64,000 nucleotides of DNA from Streptomyces aurantiogriseus (GCF_014649375.1 NZ_BMSX01000030.1:45082-109081); one strand, 5' to 3'. Counted from the first letter of the stretch, positions 40,206-51,494 are shown. The notes: generated from the sequence alone by a model not told the origin. Translations and numbers: made by a program.

Positions 40206-40832
40206 TCACGCCTCGAAGGGACGCGCCGGCCACGGCGCCTGAGCCGGCCGCAGCGCGTCGAGTCCGTCGCCGTTCCTCGCGGCGACCAGGGAGAGGACAC
40301 CCACCACGAGGCAGTTGTTGTGCAGCTCGCCCGCGAGCACGCCCCGGACGAGCTCGTCGACCGGCACACGCGCGTGCTCCATGTCGGCCTCCTCGTCCTC
40401 CACCGCGAAGCGCTCGCCGTCGGCCTCGGACAGATCGCGGGCCAGGAAGATCCGCACCGCCTCGTCGCAGCCACCGGGAGTCGTGTACACGTCGGTGAGG
40501 ACCCGCCAGTCCTCGGCCTTGACGTGGGCCTCCTCGTACAGCTCGCGCTGGGCGGCGTGCAGCGGGTTCTCGCCGGGCACGTCGAGCAGGCCGGCCGGGA
40601 TCTCCCACAGCTTCTGCCGCACGGGGTGGCGGTACTGCTTGATGAGCAGGACGCGGTCCTCCTCGTCGAGGGCGAGGACGGCCACGGACCCGGGATGGAC
40701 CTGGTAGTCGCGGTGGACCACGGACCCGCCCGGCATGACCACGTCATCCGTGCGGACGGAGGTCTTGTTGCCCACGAAGGGGGTCTGTGTCGCCCGGATC
40801 TCCCACGCCTCGGGGGTGTCCTTGATCGTCAT
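40206..40832 (-). CDS. NUDIX hydrolase, ADP-ribose pyrophosphatase type
   Basis: This 208-aa protein has a NUDIX box PAGLLDVPGENPLHAAQRELYEEAHV, which keeps G-x5-E-x7-RE-x2-EE-x-slot with small changes at the end. The conserved YRHPVRQKLWEIPAGLLD is typical of ADP-ribose pyrophosphatases. It should split ADP-ribose to AMP and ribose 5-phosphate. ATG 40832 follows AAGGA by six bases. It lies 120 bases downstream of pyrG on the same strand, past a hairpin; this pyrG-NUDIX order is shared with mycobacteria as I recall. Confidence 0.9.
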   Translation of the reverse strand: MTIKDTPEAWEIRATQTPFVGNKTSVRTDDVVMPGGSVVHRDYQVHPGSVAVLALDEEDRVLLIKQYRHPVRQKLWEIPAGLLDVPGENPLHAAQRELYEEAHVKAEDWRVLTDVYTTPGGCDEAVRIFLARDLSEADGERFAVEDEEADMEHARVPVDELVRGVLAGELHNNCLVVGVLSLVAARNGDGLDALRPAQAPWPARPFEA

Positions 40833-40900
40833 GCCCTGTCCTTCCACACGTACAAGGGTGACCGGCCGCTGCGCACACAGAGGACCGGCCGAAAGAAAAC

Positions 40901-40932
40901 CGGGGTGCCCACCTTTGAAGGTCTGCACCCCG
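40901..40932 (-). terminator. Terminator or attenuating hairpin downstream of pyrG
   Basis: Stem CGGGGTGC (40901-40908) with GCACCCCG (40925-40932), with an inner ACCTT/AAGGT pair, 20 bases past the pyrG stop. Its position before the NUDIX gene suggests partial or full separation of the two. Confidence 0.72.
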
Positions 40933-40952
40933 GCCACCGTACAACTGGTGTG

Positions 40953-42638
<1,686 letters not shown>

Positions 42639-43166
42639 GGCCAAGAGGGGGCTCCCGTGGTCGCGGTCTGGGGTTGCGGTGCGGCTCCCGGAGGCTTTCA
42701 CCAGCGGTTTGTGCCGGAGGTTTCCGGGGGAGCCGTCGCTGCGGTTCGGGGGTTTCGAGCCCACCGGTCCACGGGCTACCAGGGTATCAGCGCCTCAGGG
42801 AGATGGCTTCCGGCCACGCTCCGCGCACGCGCCGACACGGGCATGCGCACATGCATGGTTTCTCACCCGGCGCTCACCCGTTCGGCTCACTCGCGTTGCC
42901 CGGAGCGGCACGCACATCATGTACGTGCGTCGTATCCTGCTCGGACACTCGCTGCCGAGCCCGGCCGGCCGAACACGGCACCACCCCCGTCCGTATCCAC
43001 CGGAACAACGAGAGCTCGTCAGTTCGTTGAGCAAGAATTGGCGTTTTGCCAACACGGCTGAGCGACTGCTTTCCTTCAAAGCTCAACGACGTATGACAAA
43101 GACCCCTTGACCGCATTAGCGAAAGCCCCCCAGCGGGGTGACGTGGCCGTTCGACTGGAGTTGCAC
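42639..43166. other. Divergent intergenic region between pyrG and the GH15 gene
   Basis: 528 bp. It contains a perfect 5-bp inverted repeat TTGGC-N5-GCCAA (43038-43052) about 115 bp upstream of the GH15 start and a weaker inverted repeat ACGCAC/GTGCGT (42910-42930). A TTG at 43107 could start the GH15 gene 20 codons earlier but would put a rare TTA codon in the gene. The GGAG ribosome site for GTG 43167 is at about 43157. No other gene seen. Confidence 0.45.
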
Positions 43167-44969
43167 GTGGCCGGGCGCATCGAAGACTACGCACTCATCG
43201 GAGACATGCAGACCGCTGCCCTGGTCTGCCGTGACGGGACAGTGGACTGGCTGTGCCTGCCCCGCTTCGACTCGCACGCGATCTTCGCCGGTCTGCTGGG
43301 CAACGAGGAGCACGGCTTCTGGCGGCTCGGCCCCGCCTACGCCTCCGACCAGCAGCCGCCCACCGCGGCCCGGCGCTCCTACCGCGGCGACTCGCTGATC
43401 CTGGAGTCCGAGTGGGACACCCCGCGCGGCACGGTCCGGGTGACCGACTTCATGCCCCCGCGTGACGGCGCCCCGCAGCTGATCCGCATCGTCGAGGGCG
43501 TCTCGGGCCGTGTCCCCATGCGCTCCGCCCTGCGCATGCGCTTCTCGTACGGCCGGGTCGTGCCGTGGGTGCACAAGCACGAAGGGCGCACGGTCGCCGT
43601 CGCCGGCCCGGACTCGGTGTGGTTCGACACCGACTGCGAGACCTACGGCAAGTCGCTGACGACGTACGCCGACTTCACGGTCGCCCCCGGTGACCGCATC
43701 GCCTTCACCATTTCCTGGCAGCCCTCGCACAAGGAGCCGCCGCCGCTGCCGGAGCCGGAGCAGTCGCTGGAGGCGACGGAGGAGTTCTGGCGCGAGTGGG
43801 TCGAGCACTGTACGTACCACGGGCCCTACCGCGAGGCCGTGATCCGCTCGCTGATCACGCTGAAGGCGCTGACCTACGCCCCCACCGGCGGCATCGTGGC
43901 GGCCCCCACCACCTCCCTCCCCGAGGACATCGGCGGCGTCCGCAACTGGGACTACCGCTACACCTGGCTGCGCGACGCGGCGATCACCCTGTCCTCGCTG
44001 CTGCGCACCGGCTACCGCGAGGAGGCCCGCGCTTGGCGCGAGTGGCTGCTGCGGGCGGTCGCGGGCGACCCCGAGAACCTGCAGATCATGTACGGCATCG
44101 CGGGCGAGCGCGAGCTGGGCGAGGCCGAGCTGGACTGGCTGCCCGGCTACGAGAACTCCGCCCCGGTCCGGGTCGGCAACGGCGCCGCGCACCAGCTCCA
44201 GCTGGACGTGTACGGCGAGGTCACCGAGGCCCTGCACCTGGGCCACATGACCGGCCTGGCCCGCAACGACTACGCCTCCCTGCTCCAGCTGAAGCTGATC
44301 CGCTACCTGGAGGACCACTGGGACGAGCCGGACGAGGGCATCTGGGAGGTGCGCGGCCCGCGCCGCCACTTCGTGCACTCCAAGGTCATGGCCTGGGTCG
44401 CGGTGGACCGCACGATCAAGCTCATCGAGTCCGGTGACGCGGACGGCCCGCTGGAGAAGTGGCGCGAGCTGCGCGACGACATCCACCGGGACGTGTGCGA
44501 GAAGGGCTACGACAAGGAGCGCAACACCTTCACACAGTCCTACGGCTCGAAGGAGCTGGACGCGTCCCTGCTGCTCATCCCGCAGATGGGCTTCCTGCCC
44601 CCGGACGACAAGCGTGTGATCGGCACCATCGAGGCGATCCAGCGGGAGCTGTCCACGCCGGACGGCTTCATCCTGCGCTACCCGACGCAAGGGGATCACG
44701 AGGGCGTCGACGGCCTCCCCGGCGACGAGGGTGCCTTCCTGGCCTGCTCGTTCTGGATGGCGGACGACCTCGCGATGATCGGCCGCGTCGACGAGGCCCG
44801 CAGGCTCTTCGAGAAGCTACTGTCCCTGCGCAACGACCTCGGCCTCCTCGCCGAGGAGTGGGACCCGCGCCTGCAACGCCAGGTCGGCAACTTCCCGCAG
44901 GCCTTCAGCCACGTGCCGCTGATCGACACGGCCCTGCGGCTGACGGCGTCGGGGGCCTACGGCGGCTGA
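43167..44969 (+). CDS. Glycoside hydrolase family 15 protein (glucoamylase/trehalase-like)
   Basis: This 600-aa soluble protein has the GH15 layout: N-terminal super-beta-sandwich (IEDYALIGDMQTAALVCRDGTVDWLCLPRFDS) and a catalytic (alpha/alpha)6 barrel from about residue 230, with VRNWDYRYTWLRDAAITL near its start and HFVHSKVMAWVAVDR and FLACSFWMADDLAMIGR later. The catalytic Glu residues appear to lie in the EDIGG and LLAEEWDP regions. No signal peptide, so it should act on intracellular alpha-glucans or trehalose. GTG 43167 follows GGAG by six bases. In mycobacteria, GH15 relatives of this type include a trehalase. Confidence 0.88.
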   Translation: MAGRIEDYALIGDMQTAALVCRDGTVDWLCLPRFDSHAIFAGLLGNEEHGFWRLGPAYASDQQPPTAARRSYRGDSLILESEWDTPRGTVRVTDFMPPRDGAPQLIRIVEGVSGRVPMRSALRMRFSYGRVVPWVHKHEGRTVAVAGPDSVWFDTDCETYGKSLTTYADFTVAPGDRIAFTISWQPSHKEPPPLPEPEQSLEATEEFWREWVEHCTYHGPYREAVIRSLITLKALTYAPTGGIVAAPTTSLPEDIGGVRNWDYRYTWLRDAAITLSSLLRTGYREEARAWREWLLRAVAGDPENLQIMYGIAGERELGEAELDWLPGYENSAPVRVGNGAAHQLQLDVYGEVTEALHLGHMTGLARNDYASLLQLKLIRYLEDHWDEPDEGIWEVRGPRRHFVHSKVMAWVAVDRTIKLIESGDADGPLEKWRELRDDIHRDVCEKGYDKERNTFTQSYGSKELDASLLLIPQMGFLPPDDKRVIGTIEAIQRELSTPDGFILRYPTQGDHEGVDGLPGDEGAFLACSFWMADDLAMIGRVDEARRLFEKLLSLRNDLGLLAEEWDPRLQRQVGNFPQAFSHVPLIDTALRLTASGAYGG

Positions 44970-45051
44970 GGCCACCCTTCCCGAACAGGACCGTCGGGCC
45001 GCGCGCGCCTAGGGTGGAAGCCATCAGCCCCTGCACGAAGGGGGGCGCCCG

Positions 45052-46434
45052 ATGGCTTCCCGATCGAAGGCGGGCGCGGCCCTTGCCGCGTTGCGCGAGG
45101 ATCTCTCCGGTGATGTGTTCGCCCCGGCGGATCCGGGGTACGACGAGGCCCGGACCGTCCACAACGGCATGATCGACCGGCGTCCGGCAGTGATCGCGCA
45201 GTGCGTGGACGAGGCCGATGTCGTGCGTTCCGTGCGCTTCGCCCGGGACCTCGATCTGCACGTCGCGGTGCGCGGCGGCGGGCACAGCGTGGCGGGGATG
45301 GCGCTGAACGACAACGGACTGGTGGTCGACCTGCGCCATCTGCGCGCGGTCACGGTCGATCCCGCGGCCGAGGCGGTACGGCTCGCAGGCGGCGCCACGA
45401 TGAGCGACCTGGACCGGGCCACCCAGCCGTACGGCCTCGCCACCACCGGCGGGCGGGCCTCGACCACCGGCGTGGGCGGCTTCGTCCTGGGTGGCGGCAC
45501 CGGCTGGCTGGACCGCTGCTGCGGTCTCGCCGTCGACAATCTGCTCGGCGTCGAACTGGTCACCGCCGACGGCGACCGGATCCACGCCAACGCCGACGAG
45601 AACCCGGACCTGTTCTGGGCCCTGCACGGCGGCGGCGGCAACTTCGGCATCGCCACCGCGCTCACCCTCAAGCTGTACGAGCTGCCCGAGTTCTCCCTCG
45701 CGCTGGTGCTGTACCACCCCGAGCAGGGCCCCGAGGCCGTCCGGACGTTCCGTGAACTGATCAAGGTCGGCCCGGTGGAGGCGGCGGGCGGCGTCATCCA
45801 TCTCACCGGCCCGCCAGAGGAGTTCGTGCCACCGCACCTGGTGGGCACACTGCTGTGCGCGGTGCTGCTGACGTACGCCGGGGCCGAGGACGACCTGCGC
45901 AAGCTCGCCGAGCCGCTGCTGGCACTGCCGCACGAGGGGGAGGTCGTCGGGACGATGCCGTACGTCCAGCTACAGCGCATGTTCGACGATCCGCCCGGCC
46001 TGCGGAACTACTGGTCGGCGGAGTACCTGACGGACGCGCCCGACGACTTCGTGGACGTCTTCTGCGCCCGCGCGGGCTCGATGCCCGTGCCGTCCCACAC
46101 CCAGCATCTGCTGTTCCCGCAGGGCGGCGCGATCGCCGACGGGCCGCACGAGTTTCCCGTGCCGTACCGGGACGCGCCGTGGACGGTGCACCCCTTCGCG
46201 GTCTGGGAGGACCCGGCCGAGGACGAGCGGTGCGTCCAATGGGTGCGCGACGTCCGTGCCGACGTCCGCCCGTGGAGCACCGGCGCGGTCTACCTCAACT
46301 TCATCGGCGACGAGGGCACGGAGCGCGTGGTGGCGGGCCTGGGCGCCGAGAACACCCGCCGCCTGGCGGACCTGAAGCGGCGGTACGACCCGGACAACGT
46401 CTTCCGCTTCAACCACAACATCAAGCCGACCTGA
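45052..46434 (+). CDS. FAD-linked oxidase of the berberine-bridge-enzyme type
   Basis: This 460-aa protein has an FAD-binding type 4 (PP-loop) domain with VAVRGGGHSVAGMALNDNGLVVDL; the His in GGGH is the usual covalent FAD anchor. ASTTGVGGFVLGGGTGWLDR and DLFWALHGGGGNFGIATALTLKL follow. The C-terminal BBE segment YDPDNVFRFNHNIKP closes it. There is no signal peptide. It starts at ATG 45052 after AAGGGGGG. Relatives oxidise carbohydrates, alkaloids or polyketide intermediates. It lies between GH15 and a convergent LLM gene; the substrate is unknown. Confidence 0.9.
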   Translation: MASRSKAGAALAALREDLSGDVFAPADPGYDEARTVHNGMIDRRPAVIAQCVDEADVVRSVRFARDLDLHVAVRGGGHSVAGMALNDNGLVVDLRHLRAVTVDPAAEAVRLAGGATMSDLDRATQPYGLATTGGRASTTGVGGFVLGGGTGWLDRCCGLAVDNLLGVELVTADGDRIHANADENPDLFWALHGGGGNFGIATALTLKLYELPEFSLALVLYHPEQGPEAVRTFRELIKVGPVEAAGGVIHLTGPPEEFVPPHLVGTLLCAVLLTYAGAEDDLRKLAEPLLALPHEGEVVGTMPYVQLQRMFDDPPGLRNYWSAEYLTDAPDDFVDVFCARAGSMPVPSHTQHLLFPQGGAIADGPHEFPVPYRDAPWTVHPFAVWEDPAEDERCVQWVRDVRADVRPWSTGAVYLNFIGDEGTERVVAGLGAENTRRLADLKRRYDPDNVFRFNHNIKPT

Positions 46435-46501
46435 CCATCGACAGCTCCGCACCCCGCCGCATCACCGGCTCCGCGGCACGAGGGCGCCCCCCGCCCCGAC
46501 G

Positions 46502-47458
46502 TCACCCCGGCCTGAGCGCCGTCAGCGTCCGCTCCCCCGCCGGATCGCCGGCCGTCGCCGGGACGAGGGCGATCTCGTCGAGGCCTGCCTCGGCGTAGGC
46601 GTAGATCCGGGCGCGTACGGTGCCGGCGTCGCCGACCAGGCCGACTGTGGCCGCCGCCTCGGCGGGCAGGGCGCGGACCAGGGTCGCGCGGTCGGCGCCG
46701 GAGGCGGCCAGTTCGACGGCCTCGCCGAAACCGGCCTCGACGAAGACGTCGGCGTACCCCGGCACCGTCAGGTAGCCCGCGATGCTGCCCAGCATCTGCG
46801 CGAGCGACGCGGGGTCCGGGTCGACGGCGGCCGGCAGCCAGGCGGCGAGCGTGGGCGGTGTACGGCCCGCCTTCTCGGCCGCCGTGAGCAGTTTGGCGCG
46901 CAGGTCGCGCACCTGCTGCGGGGAGACGAGGTCGAGCAGCATGCGGTCGGCGTGCGCGGCGGCCGCGGCGATCGCACGGTCCCCGAACGCGGCGACGGTG
47001 AGCGGTCCGCCGGGCGGTGGCAGGCGGCGCCGGAAGGTGCTGCCGGGCACGATCGGTTCGCCCGGCGCCCCGTGCAGCAGGTCGCGTACGGCCGCCGCCG
47101 TCTCCGTCAGGACGGTGGCGGGTCGGGTCCGCGGCCTGCCGTGCACGCCCTCGACCACCCGCTTGCTGGAGGTGCCCAGCGCCACGCCGACCGCCCGTCC
47201 GGTGACGGCCGCGACCGACGCGGCACCCCGGGCGATGGTCAGCGGGTCGCGCACCGACACCGGGACGGGACCGGCCGTCAGCGCGGCCCGCTCGGTGACC
47301 CGCGCCAGCGCGGCCGCGAGCACGAACGCATCCCAGGTCGGCCCCTCCCCCGCCCACACCTCCCGGTAGCCGAGCCGATCGGCGAGCGCCGCGACCCGCA
47401 GCGGCTCGTCGACCGGGCTGTCGTCCTCACGTGCCACAGCGACCACACTCATCTCCAT
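46502..47458 (-). CDS. LLM-class oxidoreductase (probable F420-dependent)
   Basis: This 318-aa protein has the luciferase-like fold: LRVAALADRLGYREVWAGEGPTWDAFVLAAALA and RVTERAALTAGPVPVSVRDP in the barrel, then the segment GVALGTSSKRVVEGVHGRP. The shorter length and this layout resemble F420-dependent reductases and dehydrogenases common in actinobacteria. ATG 47458 or 47452 is the start; a ribosome site is not clear. Divergent to the PucR gene across 227 bp, which might regulate it. Confidence 0.82.
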   Translation of the reverse strand: MEMSVVAVAREDDSPVDEPLRVAALADRLGYREVWAGEGPTWDAFVLAAALARVTERAALTAGPVPVSVRDPLTIARGAASVAAVTGRAVGVALGTSSKRVVEGVHGRPRTRPATVLTETAAAVRDLLHGAPGEPIVPGSTFRRRLPPPGGPLTVAAFGDRAIAAAAAHADRMLLDLVSPQQVRDLRAKLLTAAEKAGRTPPTLAAWLPAAVDPDPASLAQMLGSIAGYLTVPGYADVFVEAGFGEAVELAASGADRATLVRALPAEAAATVGLVGDAGTVRARIYAYAEAGLDEIALVPATAGDPAGERTLTALRPG

Positions 47459-47685
47459 GGCCCGCCGCTACCCGACCGGTGGCGCCCTAACCCGGCGCGA
47501 AATCCGCGGCGGAAGAGGAGGGCGCCCACGGCGGTGATACGGCGGGCCATCGCGTGGCGCACGGCGGGCCATCGTGGCGCGCGGGGCGACGCGACGTCGG
47601 CCGCGGCACCTCGGAGATCGCCCCGTCACCGCGCGGAGCCGCGCGGAGATGTTGCCGGAACGTCTCCGCAGGTAGCGTCCGCTGC

Positions 47686-49329
47686 ATGGACAGCCGCACG
47701 GACCATCGATTCGACAGCCAGGCCGCCGGCATCACCGTGCAGCGCGCGCTGGAGCTGCCCGGGCTGCGCAGCGGGCTGCCGGAGGTCCTCGCGGGCGCGG
47801 ACCGGCTGGGCCGCACCGTGCGCTGGGTGCACGCGGGCGAGGTCCCGAACATCGCCTCCCTGCTGAAGGGCGGCGAGCTGCTGCTGACCACGGGTTACGG
47901 CCTCGGCACCCGTCCGGCGGAACAGCGGGCGTTCGTCCGCACCCTGGCCGACCGGGGCATCGCGGCCCTGGTGATCGAACTGGGTACGCGCTTCACGCGC
48001 CTGCCCTCGGCCCTGGTGGAGACGGCACGGGCGACCGGCCTCCCGCTGGTCCAGCTGCACCGAGAGGTGCCGTTCGTGACGGTGACCGAGGAGGTCCACA
48101 CCGAGATCGTCAACGGCCACTACGCCCTGCTCCAGCGGGCGGAGGAGGTGCACCGCCGCTGCACGGAGGCCCTGCTGGGCGGCGGCGGGATCCCGCAGGT
48201 GCTGGGGATCCTGGCGGACTTCAGCGGCAACCCGGTGTTCCTGGAGACGACCGACGGGCAGCTGCTGTACGCCGCCGGGGCCGGACCCGAGGGCGCGGAT
48301 CCGCTCCAGGTGTGGGAAGGGCTGCGCGGCCCGCACAAGGACGCTCCGCCGCCCGCCGGTTCGGTACTGGTGGACGTGCCCGGCGGCGGACCGGGGGCGG
48401 GTTCCGTCCGCGCCCGGCTCGTCCTCCTGCCCGTGCGCGCCCCCCTCGCTCCGGTGCACCGGATCGCCGCCGAGCGGGCGGCCGGGATCCTGGCGGTGGT
48501 GCTGATGCAGGCGCGCCAGGAGGAGGAGCTGGCGGCGCGCGGCCGGGGCGACTTCCTGACCGACCTCGCCGAGGGGCGGATCGCGGCGGAGGACGCCCCC
48601 GCGCAGGCGCGCGTCCTCGGCTTCAAGCCCGGCCGCAGTCCGCTGCTGCCGGTCGTCATGCGCCTCGGCGACGCGCTGTCCCCCGGGGGAGGCTGGGCGG
48701 TGCTGGCCCGCGCGGTCGCGGAGGAGCTGGCGTCGTTGGGCGTGCCGGTCCTGCTGGGCGTACGGCCCGTGGAGGGCCGCGTGCCGCTGCTGCTGGGCCT
48801 GCGCTCGGAGTCGGAGCGGTCGGCGGTGGCGGACCGGGTGGCGGCCGCGTTGCGGGCCGGCGTGGAGCGGGCCGGGATGCAGCGGCCGGGCGCCCAGCCG
48901 CCGGTCGTGGTCGTCGGGGTCGCGGGCGGCTGGGCGGCGGCCTCGGCGGGCCTGCGGCACGCCGCGGAGACGGCGACCGCCGCCCAGGGTCTGTCGGACC
49001 GCCCGTGGTACGACGCCCGTCGTCTGGACATCGACCTGCTGTTGTGGCGGCTGCGCGACCACCCCGACCTGGCGGCCTTCGTGGACCGCGCGATCGGCCC
49101 GGTCCGCGACCACGACCGCCGCTCCAGGCCACCCCTGCTGCCCACCCTGGAGACCTACCTGGCTCACGCGGGCCGCAAGGCGGAGACGGCCCGCGAACTG
49201 CATCTCAACCGCCAGACGCTGTACAACCGCCTCGCTCGCATCGGCGAGTTGCTCGGCACCGACCTCGACGACCCGCAGACCGTACTGGCGTTGAGCCTGG
49301 CCCTGCGAGCGCGGCGGCTGGTGCCGTGA
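47686..49329 (+). CDS. PucR-family transcriptional regulator
   Basis: This 547-aa protein has an N-terminal PucR ligand domain (ITVQRALELPGLRSGLPEVLAG...WVHAGEVPNIASLLKGGELLLTTG), a GGDEF-like central part, and a C-terminal PucR helix-turn-helix (KAETARELHLNRQTLYNRLARIGELLG). Such regulators control catabolic operons, classically purine or amino-acid catabolism. ATG 47686 begins the conserved part. The effector is unknown. The divergent LLM gene is the nearest candidate target. Confidence 0.92.
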   Translation: MDSRTDHRFDSQAAGITVQRALELPGLRSGLPEVLAGADRLGRTVRWVHAGEVPNIASLLKGGELLLTTGYGLGTRPAEQRAFVRTLADRGIAALVIELGTRFTRLPSALVETARATGLPLVQLHREVPFVTVTEEVHTEIVNGHYALLQRAEEVHRRCTEALLGGGGIPQVLGILADFSGNPVFLETTDGQLLYAAGAGPEGADPLQVWEGLRGPHKDAPPPAGSVLVDVPGGGPGAGSVRARLVLLPVRAPLAPVHRIAAERAAGILAVVLMQARQEEELAARGRGDFLTDLAEGRIAAEDAPAQARVLGFKPGRSPLLPVVMRLGDALSPGGGWAVLARAVAEELASLGVPVLLGVRPVEGRVPLLLGLRSESERSAVADRVAAALRAGVERAGMQRPGAQPPVVVVGVAGGWAAASAGLRHAAETATAAQGLSDRPWYDARRLDIDLLLWRLRDHPDLAAFVDRAIGPVRDHDRRSRPPLLPTLETYLAHAGRKAETARELHLNRQTLYNRLARIGELLGTDLDDPQTVLALSLALRARRLVP

Positions 49330-49375
49330 GCGGGACAACGAGGTCCGCCGCTTTCACGGAAGACGGCCCCGCCCC

Positions 49376-50497
49376 TCAGATCATCGGCAGGGGTTGCGTC
49401 AATTCGTCGTAGACGCTGAGGACCTGGGCGACGGTGTCGTCCTCACTCGGCCAGGTGGCGGCCTGCCGGGTGCCCGACTCCCGGAGCCGCTCGCACCGTT
49501 CGGGGTCGTCGAGGAGCCGGACGACGGCCTCGGAGAGGGCCTGTGCGTCGCCGTGCGGCACGAGTTCGGCCGCGTCGCCGACGAGTTCGCGGACTGCGCC
49601 GGCCAGGGCGGCGACCAGCGGCACGCGCGCGTGGAGGGCCTCCTGCGCCAGGACCGACCGTGACTCCTCGCCGCCGGGTAGCAGGGCGAGGTCGGCGGCG
49701 GCCAGCAGTTCGCCGACGTCGTCCCGTCGTCCGATGAGCCGGACGGGCAGCCCTTCGTCCTCGATACGGCGCTGCAGCTCCGCCCGCAGCGATCCCTCGC
49801 CCGCGATCACGAGCAGGGGCGCGGGGTCCCGTCGGCGCCACGCGCGCGCGGCGTCCAGCAGGACGTCGTAGCCGCGGTGGCGCTCCAGGGAGCCGACGGC
49901 GATCAGCAAGGGGCGGCCGATCGCGCCGAGTTCGGCCCGCATCTTGGGGCGCGGCCGGTCGGGGTCCTCCGCGGCCGGCCGGGGCCCGGAAAGCGCCACG
50001 GCGGCGAGCCGGGCGTCCCGCGCACCGGTCCGGCGCGCACGGTCCACGAGGTCGGAGGTCGTGCCGAGCACCACGGCGGCCGCCTTCGCGACCCGCCGCT
50101 CCAGCAGGCGCAGCAGATGGGCGCGCGCGCCCTCGGCGTACGCCCGGTTGTGCCAGGTGACGACGAGCGGCGTGCGCCGGCCGCTGAGCGCGAGCACGGC
50201 GCGGAAGGATGCGTGCAGCCCGTGTGCGTGGACGAGGTCGACGTCCGTGCAGGCCGCTCGCAGCGCCGCCACGGACGCGGGGTCGCTGCTGCGCGGGACG
50301 TGGACGTGTTCGGCTCCGGCACCCCTGAAGTCGTAGGTGTGATCCGCCTCGACGGGGGCGCACACCGTCACCCGCACGCCCCGTGCGACGAGCCCCGCGG
50401 CCAGGGAGCGCACATGCGCGCTGCTGCCGGCGTTGCCGCCGCCCAGCACCTGCACGGTGCGCAGCGGCGACTGGCCGTGCGGTGAGTGGCTGCTCAC
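49376..50497 (-). CDS. GT4-type glycosyltransferase
   Basis: This 373-aa protein has the GT-B fold: VQVLGGGNAGSSAHVRSLAAGLVARGVRVTVCAP in the N-domain and LLIAVGSLERHRGYDVLLDAARAW...PLLVIAGEGSLRAELQRRI in the C-domain. ADLALLPGGEESRSVLAQEALHARVPLVA contains the conserved E-x7-E. No signal peptide. GTG 50497 follows GGAG by nine bases; GTG/ATG starts further upstream add a Ser/Arg-rich lead. It follows a MraY-like membrane protein gene on the same strand. The two might act in cell-wall polysaccharide or glycolipid assembly. Confidence 0.88.
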   Translation of the reverse strand: MSSHSPHGQSPLRTVQVLGGGNAGSSAHVRSLAAGLVARGVRVTVCAPVEADHTYDFRGAGAEHVHVPRSSDPASVAALRAACTDVDLVHAHGLHASFRAVLALSGRRTPLVVTWHNRAYAEGARAHLLRLLERRVAKAAAVVLGTTSDLVDRARRTGARDARLAAVALSGPRPAAEDPDRPRPKMRAELGAIGRPLLIAVGSLERHRGYDVLLDAARAWRRRDPAPLLVIAGEGSLRAELQRRIEDEGLPVRLIGRRDDVGELLAAADLALLPGGEESRSVLAQEALHARVPLVAALAGAVRELVGDAAELVPHGDAQALSEAVVRLLDDPERCERLRESGTRQAATWPSEDDTVAQVLSVYDELTQPLPMI

Positions 50498-50711
50498 GTG
50501 GCCGGGGCTCCTGGTTCGGCGTCGGACGGTCACGAAGAAACGTACAGAGGGGGCCGGCGGAGGGGTGGACCGCTCGCATTCCTCCACGTACTACGCCAAG
50601 GATGCCAGCACGTACGGGTGTTCCGTGCCGCCGAGCGCCCGGGGTCCCGGCAACACGGCCCCGCACATCACCCACACGAGTGAAGGAGGTCGGGGTTCCG
50701 TTCGATTGCCG

Positions 50712-51494
50712 TCACATCGGCGCGTCGAGCTGCGGTCGCCCCGCCGAACGTGCCACCTCACTCACCCGCTCCCCGCAGACAGCCGCACCCACCAGGGCGA
50801 CGGCGTGCGCGAGCAGGCCTGCGCGCGTGTTGCCCGCGACGACCGCCGCACCGAGCAACGCGCCCAGTGCGTGCGCCCCGGCGTCCCCCAGCATCGCGCG
50901 CTCCCCGAGATCGTCGGGCAGGACGGCCACGGCCGCCCCCGCCGACACAGCGGACAGCTCCCCGGCCGCCCCCGCCCGCAGCAGCCCCGGCGCACTCAGC
51001 GCGAGCACGGCACCGGCCGCCCTGCCGGGGCGTACGTCGACGAGGTTGACGAAGTGCGCGGCCCCGGCGATCACCACGCCCGCGAGCACCTTGTCGAGGG
51101 GGCGCTCCTTCAGCAGCGCCCCGGCCACCAGCCCGGCCGCCGAGATCCCGAACAGCTTGACCGCCCCGCTGGTGACCTCGCCCTCGCGCAGCGCCCCCAG
51201 ATGCGCCCGGAACCCGCGCCGCGCATCACCGGCGCCGACGACGTCGTCGTACGCCCCACAGGCCCCGGCGGCCAGCACGGCCCCCGCGACGGCGGGCCGC
51301 ACACGGGCCGCTCCCACCGCGCCCGCGACCACTGCGGCGGGCCCGGCATACAACTCCACGGTCCGCCCGGCGAAGTTCGTCCGCTCCCAACGCTCCCGCC
51401 CACCCGGCGCCGCCTTGCGCAGGACGGCCACTCCCGCCCACGTCAGCCCGGCCCCGACGGCGAACGCGACGCTCCTGCCCCTTCTCGTGATCAT
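50712..51494 (-). CDS. Membrane protein distantly resembling MraY/WecA phosphoglycosyltransferases
   Basis: This 260-aa protein has about seven or eight hydrophobic segments. NFAGRTVELYAGP is followed by AYDDVVG, echoing the Asp-Asp motif of polyprenyl-phosphate N-acetylhexosamine-1-phosphate transferases. AHFVNLVDVRPGRAAG and ERAMLGDAGAHALGALLG resemble their N-x-x-D and GD-x-G blocks. Degeneration makes catalytic activity uncertain. ATG 51494 follows GGGTGGG. The gene lies between recN and the glycosyltransferase gene, an arrangement that fits lipid-linked sugar assembly. Confidence 0.68.
   Translation of the reverse strand: MITRRGRSVAFAVGAGLTWAGVAVLRKAAPGGRERWERTNFAGRTVELYAGPAAVVAGAVGAARVRPAVAGAVLAAGACGAYDDVVGAGDARRGFRAHLGALREGEVTSGAVKLFGISAAGLVAGALLKERPLDKVLAGVVIAGAAHFVNLVDVRPGRAAGAVLALSAPGLLRAGAAGELSAVSAGAAVAVLPDDLGERAMLGDAGAHALGALLGAAVVAGNTRAGLLAHAVALVGAAVCGERVSEVARSAGRPQLDAPM

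Noticed and set aside
42720..42790. tRNA-like string (GGTTTCGAGCCC) upstream of pyrG
   Set aside because: Only a T-loop-like phrase is present; no acceptor stem, anticodon arm or D arm could be drawn around it.
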